DNA of 34,892 bases from assembly GCF_014697475.1 (NCBI RefSeq), contig NZ_JACJRV010000075.1:1-34892 (forward strand), given 5' to 3'. This DNA is from Nostoc sp. FACHB-152. GTDB taxonomy: Bacteria > Cyanobacteriota > Cyanobacteriia > Cyanobacteriales > Nostocaceae. The notes beneath the pieces were generated by a model. The model saw only the letters and a program-made list of their open reading frames with translations. It made no database searches and was not told the DNA's origin. A program made the position numbers and the translations under genes. The number at the start of each line of letters is the position of its first letter. The first letter of the stretch is position 1. Shown here piece after piece: positions 32,132 through 34,892 of the stretch.

Positions 32132-33154
32132 GTGTTAGCAGCCTTACTTTATGGTCGGGAAGATTTTCGGTTAGAGCAAGTAGCTGACCCCACACCCGCA
32201 GCTGGCGAAGTGGTAATTAAAGTGGGAGCAGCGACAACTTGCGGTACAGATTTGAAAGTTTGGCGGCGTGGTGGTCATGCCAAAATGTTAAAACCACCGA
32301 CTTTGTTTGGTCATGAAGCAGCTGGACAAATTGTAGCTGTGGGTGCTGATGTGACAAACTGGCGAGTAGGCGATCGCGTCGTGGCAAATAATTCTGCGCC
32401 ATGCATGGAATGCTTTTTTTGTCAACGCCAAGAGTATTCTTTATGTCCAAATTTGACCTGGAATAATGGCACATTTGCCGAATACCTAAAAATTCCGGCA
32501 CCGATAGTCAAGCATAATTTGTTGCGGGTTCCCGATGAGTTGCCTTTAGAGTTGGCAGCAATGACGGAACCTTTAGCTTGTGTATTGCATGGAGTAGCTC
32601 GTTCTCATATTCAGCCCCAAGATAAAGTAGTGGTGTTAGGAGATGGGGCGATTGGGTTAATGTTCGTCGCCGCCTTAGCTGATACGGTGGAGGTATTACT
32701 CTGGGGAGGAAATGACCAAAGGCTAGAAATTGGGAAAAAATTGGGTGCAGTCCAAACCTTTAACTATCATCAAACTCCAGATATTCCTAGTGTAGTGAAA
32801 GAACTGACTCAAGGCTGGGGTGCAGATGTGGTGATTGAAGCAACGGGTGTACCCAGTGTATGGGAAAGTGCGATCGCCTGTGCGCGTCCTGGTGCAACAG
32901 TGAACTTATTTGGCGGTTGTCCAAGAGATACAACAATTACAGTGAATACAGAACAACTGCACTACAGCGAATTGACTTTAAAAGGCGTGTTTCACAATAC
33001 TCCTGAATATGTGCGAAAGGCACTGGCATTAATTACAACTCGCAAAATACCTTTTGAATTACTCATCAGTGAAAAACGACCTTTACAAGATTTAGAACAG
33101 GTATTTTGTGATATGAAAGCGCGAAAAGTGATTAAAGTTGCACTAACTCCCTAA
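32132..33154 (+). CDS. Zinc-dependent medium-chain alcohol dehydrogenase
   Basis: A 340-residue MDR-superfamily oxidoreductase. Catalytic zinc ligands are Cys37 (CGTD) and His61-Glu62 (GHE). The structural zinc site is Cys91, Cys94, Cys97 and Cys105 (CMECFFCQRQEYSLC). The NAD(P)-binding Rossmann motif is VLGDGAIGLM. The C-terminal domain has VVIEATGVPSVW and LFGGCPRD. The pattern fits the sorbitol/threonine-dehydrogenase-like branch, so the substrate is probably a polyol or secondary alcohol. The start is a GTG at 32132 without a strong Shine-Dalgarno sequence; no in-frame ATG gives the full N-terminal strand. No neighbour suggests a pathway. Confidence 0.92.
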   Translation: MLAALLYGREDFRLEQVADPTPAAGEVVIKVGAATTCGTDLKVWRRGGHAKMLKPPTLFGHEAAGQIVAVGADVTNWRVGDRVVANNSAPCMECFFCQRQEYSLCPNLTWNNGTFAEYLKIPAPIVKHNLLRVPDELPLELAAMTEPLACVLHGVARSHIQPQDKVVVLGDGAIGLMFVAALADTVEVLLWGGNDQRLEIGKKLGAVQTFNYHQTPDIPSVVKELTQGWGADVVIEATGVPSVWESAIACARPGATVNLFGGCPRDTTITVNTEQLHYSELTLKGVFHNTPEYVRKALALITTRKIPFELLISEKRPLQDLEQVFCDMKARKVIKVALTP

Positions 33155-33393
33155 ATAAGTAGAACGGCGTAAATGTGTAGGGAAATTGCGATCGCCTTCA
33201 ACGATAATTTAGGTTGAAATCACACCGTCAACACTCATGATGGAATGTCACTAAAAAACTGGAGTATAGACTAATCTAAGTAGAGCAAATATCCTGACAT
33301 TTAAAACTATAGGTTAAAGAATGGTTATGAGATAACTACTAGCTTTTAGGCTAATCTACAGTATAAATTAATTGACAAATTCTATCTGATTTT
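33155..33393. other. Intergenic region before the DUF2252 gene
   Basis: 239 bp with one HIP1 octamer near 33188 and no gene. It presumably holds the promoter of the next gene; no motif stands out. Confidence 0.4.
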
Positions 33394-34767
33394 ATGTTAA
33401 AAAAAATAGGTATAGTTGCTGCCCTGACAGTTGTAATTTTATGGTTTGATGCTAGGACTATTGCTGCAACTCCTCGTTCTAGTTGGGTAGAAAATGAAAT
33501 TTATCAATACAATCATCAATTTGCTACTCAATTACCTCAAGAATTAGCAACAAAAATGCAAAAGATGGCGGTTAGTCCTTTTGCTTTTTATCGAGGGACT
33601 GCTCACATCTTTTATCGTGATATGCAGACATTACCAAGTTCAGCATTTGTCAATTCTGCAACAGGGGCTATTTGGTTGGAAGGTGATATGCATATGCAGA
33701 ATCTTGGTGGAATGAGAGATAGCAATGGTAATAATGTATTTGATACTACCGATTTTGATGAAGGCTACCTTGGCCCTTACGTTTGGGACTTGCGCCGGAT
33801 GGCTGTTTCAATTCTTTTAGCAGCTAAAGAAAATGGTATTAGCACTAGTGATGCTCAAGATGTTGTGCGGAATTTTTTAGATACTTACCTCAATAAAATG
33901 AGCGACTTCAAGGGAACTAATGACGAATTATCTTACCGATTAGAATCTAGTAATACAAACGGTATTGTTAACGATTTAATTCAACAAGCTGCTAGCAAAA
34001 GTCGTTCCAGCTTATTGAGCAAGTATACGCAAATCAATAGCAGTGGCGATCGCGTCTTCCAGACAAGCTCCCAACTTCAACCTCTATCTAGTAGCACCTA
34101 CTCAAGTATTAGTAATGCGATGAGTAGTTATATAACTTCAATTCCTACCAGTAAACGCTACAGCAATAGCTACTACACTCTTAAAGATATTCGGCTAAAA
34201 CTAGGTTCAGGAACTGGTAGTCTTGGCAGATATCGATATTACTTGCTCATTGAAGGCCCTAGTTCGGCAACTGACGACGATCGCATTTTAGAAATGAAAC
34301 AAGAAACCACTAGTGCAGTAGCGATCGCTGCTCCCAGTTTATTATCGAGTTCTGTATATAGCAATAATGAAGGTACAAGAGTGACAATTGCTACAAAAGC
34401 AATGCTTGCTAATACAGATCCTTTAGTTGGCTATACTGTACTCAACAACCTTTTCTTTATGCTGCACGAGAAATCACCTTATCAAGAAGACTTTGATTAT
34501 ACATTACTCACAAGCAAAACCAAGTTCATGGATGCAATGGGGTATGCAGGCAAAGTCGTAGCTAAAAACCATGCTATTTCTGATAAAGATTACAATGATG
34601 CGCTTGTTCCTAATAGTGTGGATAAAGAAGTAACAGATATTGTTAGTGGTAACAAGGCTGCATTTAAAAATGAAATAGTCAACTTTGCTTTAGATTATGC
34701 AACTCAAGTTGAGTATGACTATGCAAGTTTTGTAGATGCGCTAAACCGGGGAGTACCACTCTATTAA
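33394..34767 (+). CDS. DUF2252 protein with an export signal
   Basis: A 457-residue protein. Residues 1-25 are a signal peptide (KK start, hydrophobic VAALTVVILWF, TIAA end). The DUF2252 body follows: FYRGTAHIFYRD (65-76), GDMHMQNLGG (97-106) and FDTTDFDEGYLGPYVWDLRR (116-135). The last two resemble the phosphotransfer loop and metal-binding Asp of kinase-like folds. The central region (about 195-265) is Ser/Thr-rich, and EMKQETTSAV follows later. Most DUF2252 proteins I know have no signal peptide, so an exported one is unusual: ATP would not be available outside the membrane. The C-terminal residues ALDYATQVEYDYASFV are normal for the family. Function unknown. Confidence 0.87.
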   Translation: MLKKIGIVAALTVVILWFDARTIAATPRSSWVENEIYQYNHQFATQLPQELATKMQKMAVSPFAFYRGTAHIFYRDMQTLPSSAFVNSATGAIWLEGDMHMQNLGGMRDSNGNNVFDTTDFDEGYLGPYVWDLRRMAVSILLAAKENGISTSDAQDVVRNFLDTYLNKMSDFKGTNDELSYRLESSNTNGIVNDLIQQAASKSRSSLLSKYTQINSSGDRVFQTSSQLQPLSSSTYSSISNAMSSYITSIPTSKRYSNSYYTLKDIRLKLGSGTGSLGRYRYYLLIEGPSSATDDDRILEMKQETTSAVAIAAPSLLSSSVYSNNEGTRVTIATKAMLANTDPLVGYTVLNNLFFMLHEKSPYQEDFDYTLLTSKTKFMDAMGYAGKVVAKNHAISDKDYNDALVPNSVDKEVTDIVSGNKAAFKNEIVNFALDYATQVEYDYASFVDALNRGVPLY

Positions 34768-34892
34768 GAATTTTGCCAAAAAGCTGTACAATAGACATCT
34801 CCAAAATAGTATCATTCTGTGATAAAAGAACATCAGAAAGCTTTTTTTACACAGAAAAATGTGCGACATACTGAACCACATTGAACAGAATC

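Overview
The window looks like a chromosomal piece of a filamentous, heterocyst-forming cyanobacterium of the Nostocales (Nostoc/Anabaena/Calothrix type). The evidence is the fraC-fraD-fraE filament-integrity operon, abundant HIP1 octamers (GCGATCGC), heptanucleotide tandem repeats (STRR type) in most intergenic gaps, pentapeptide-repeat proteins, and a run of cyanobacterial conserved families (DUF928, DUF5331, DUF5895, CHAT-TPR).

Layout. (1) 182-11319, all minus strand: a two-partner-secretion (TPS) locus. In transcription order it holds a TpsB outer-membrane transporter, two paralogous TpsA exoproteins, a TPR-CHAT caspase-like protease with an export signal, and a DUF928 protein carrying five copies of a 22-residue repeat. 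The start regions of both tpsA genes and the CHAT gene are homologous, so the locus grew by tandem duplication and the CHAT gene appears to carry a TpsA-type leader. This is the best candidate for an undescribed system: a secreted adhesin or S-layer-like pair coupled to an exported caspase-like protease. (2) 11320-17270: a degraded IS4-type transposase, a small conserved protein plus MltA lytic transglycosylase, a DUF5895 protein behind a palindrome, an Rpn/PD-(D/E)XK N-terminal remnant, and two pentapeptide-repeat paralogues facing away from each other around an unknown 97-aa ORF. (3) 17268-19235, minus: a compact operon of a tandemly duplicated corrinoid adenosyltransferase, a 36-aa single-span membrane protein that starts 1 nt after the upstream stop and overlaps the next gene by 4 nt, and a metaxin/FAXC-like GST. 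(4) 19608-24673, plus: fraC, fraD, fraE, cysteine synthase, a thioredoxin-like [2Fe-2S] protein and a DUF5331 protein. (5) 24824-30675: ygfZ, a repeat-containing secreted VCBS/FG-GAP-like protein bracketed by inverted copies of a MITE-like element, an HlyD-type adaptor, an NmrA-like reductase and exonuclease III. (6) 30676-34767: a truncated glycosyltransferase, a small zinc ribbon, a zinc alcohol dehydrogenase and an exported DUF2252 protein.

Envelope and surface functions dominate: TPS, CHAT, DUF928, MltA, FraCDE, HlyD and the VCBS protein. Where a methionine-first reading begins at a non-ATG codon or inside repeat DNA, a later start was chosen and the reason is given. No rRNA, tRNA or CRISPR array was recognised. 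All family assignments come from reading motifs by eye; no search was run.
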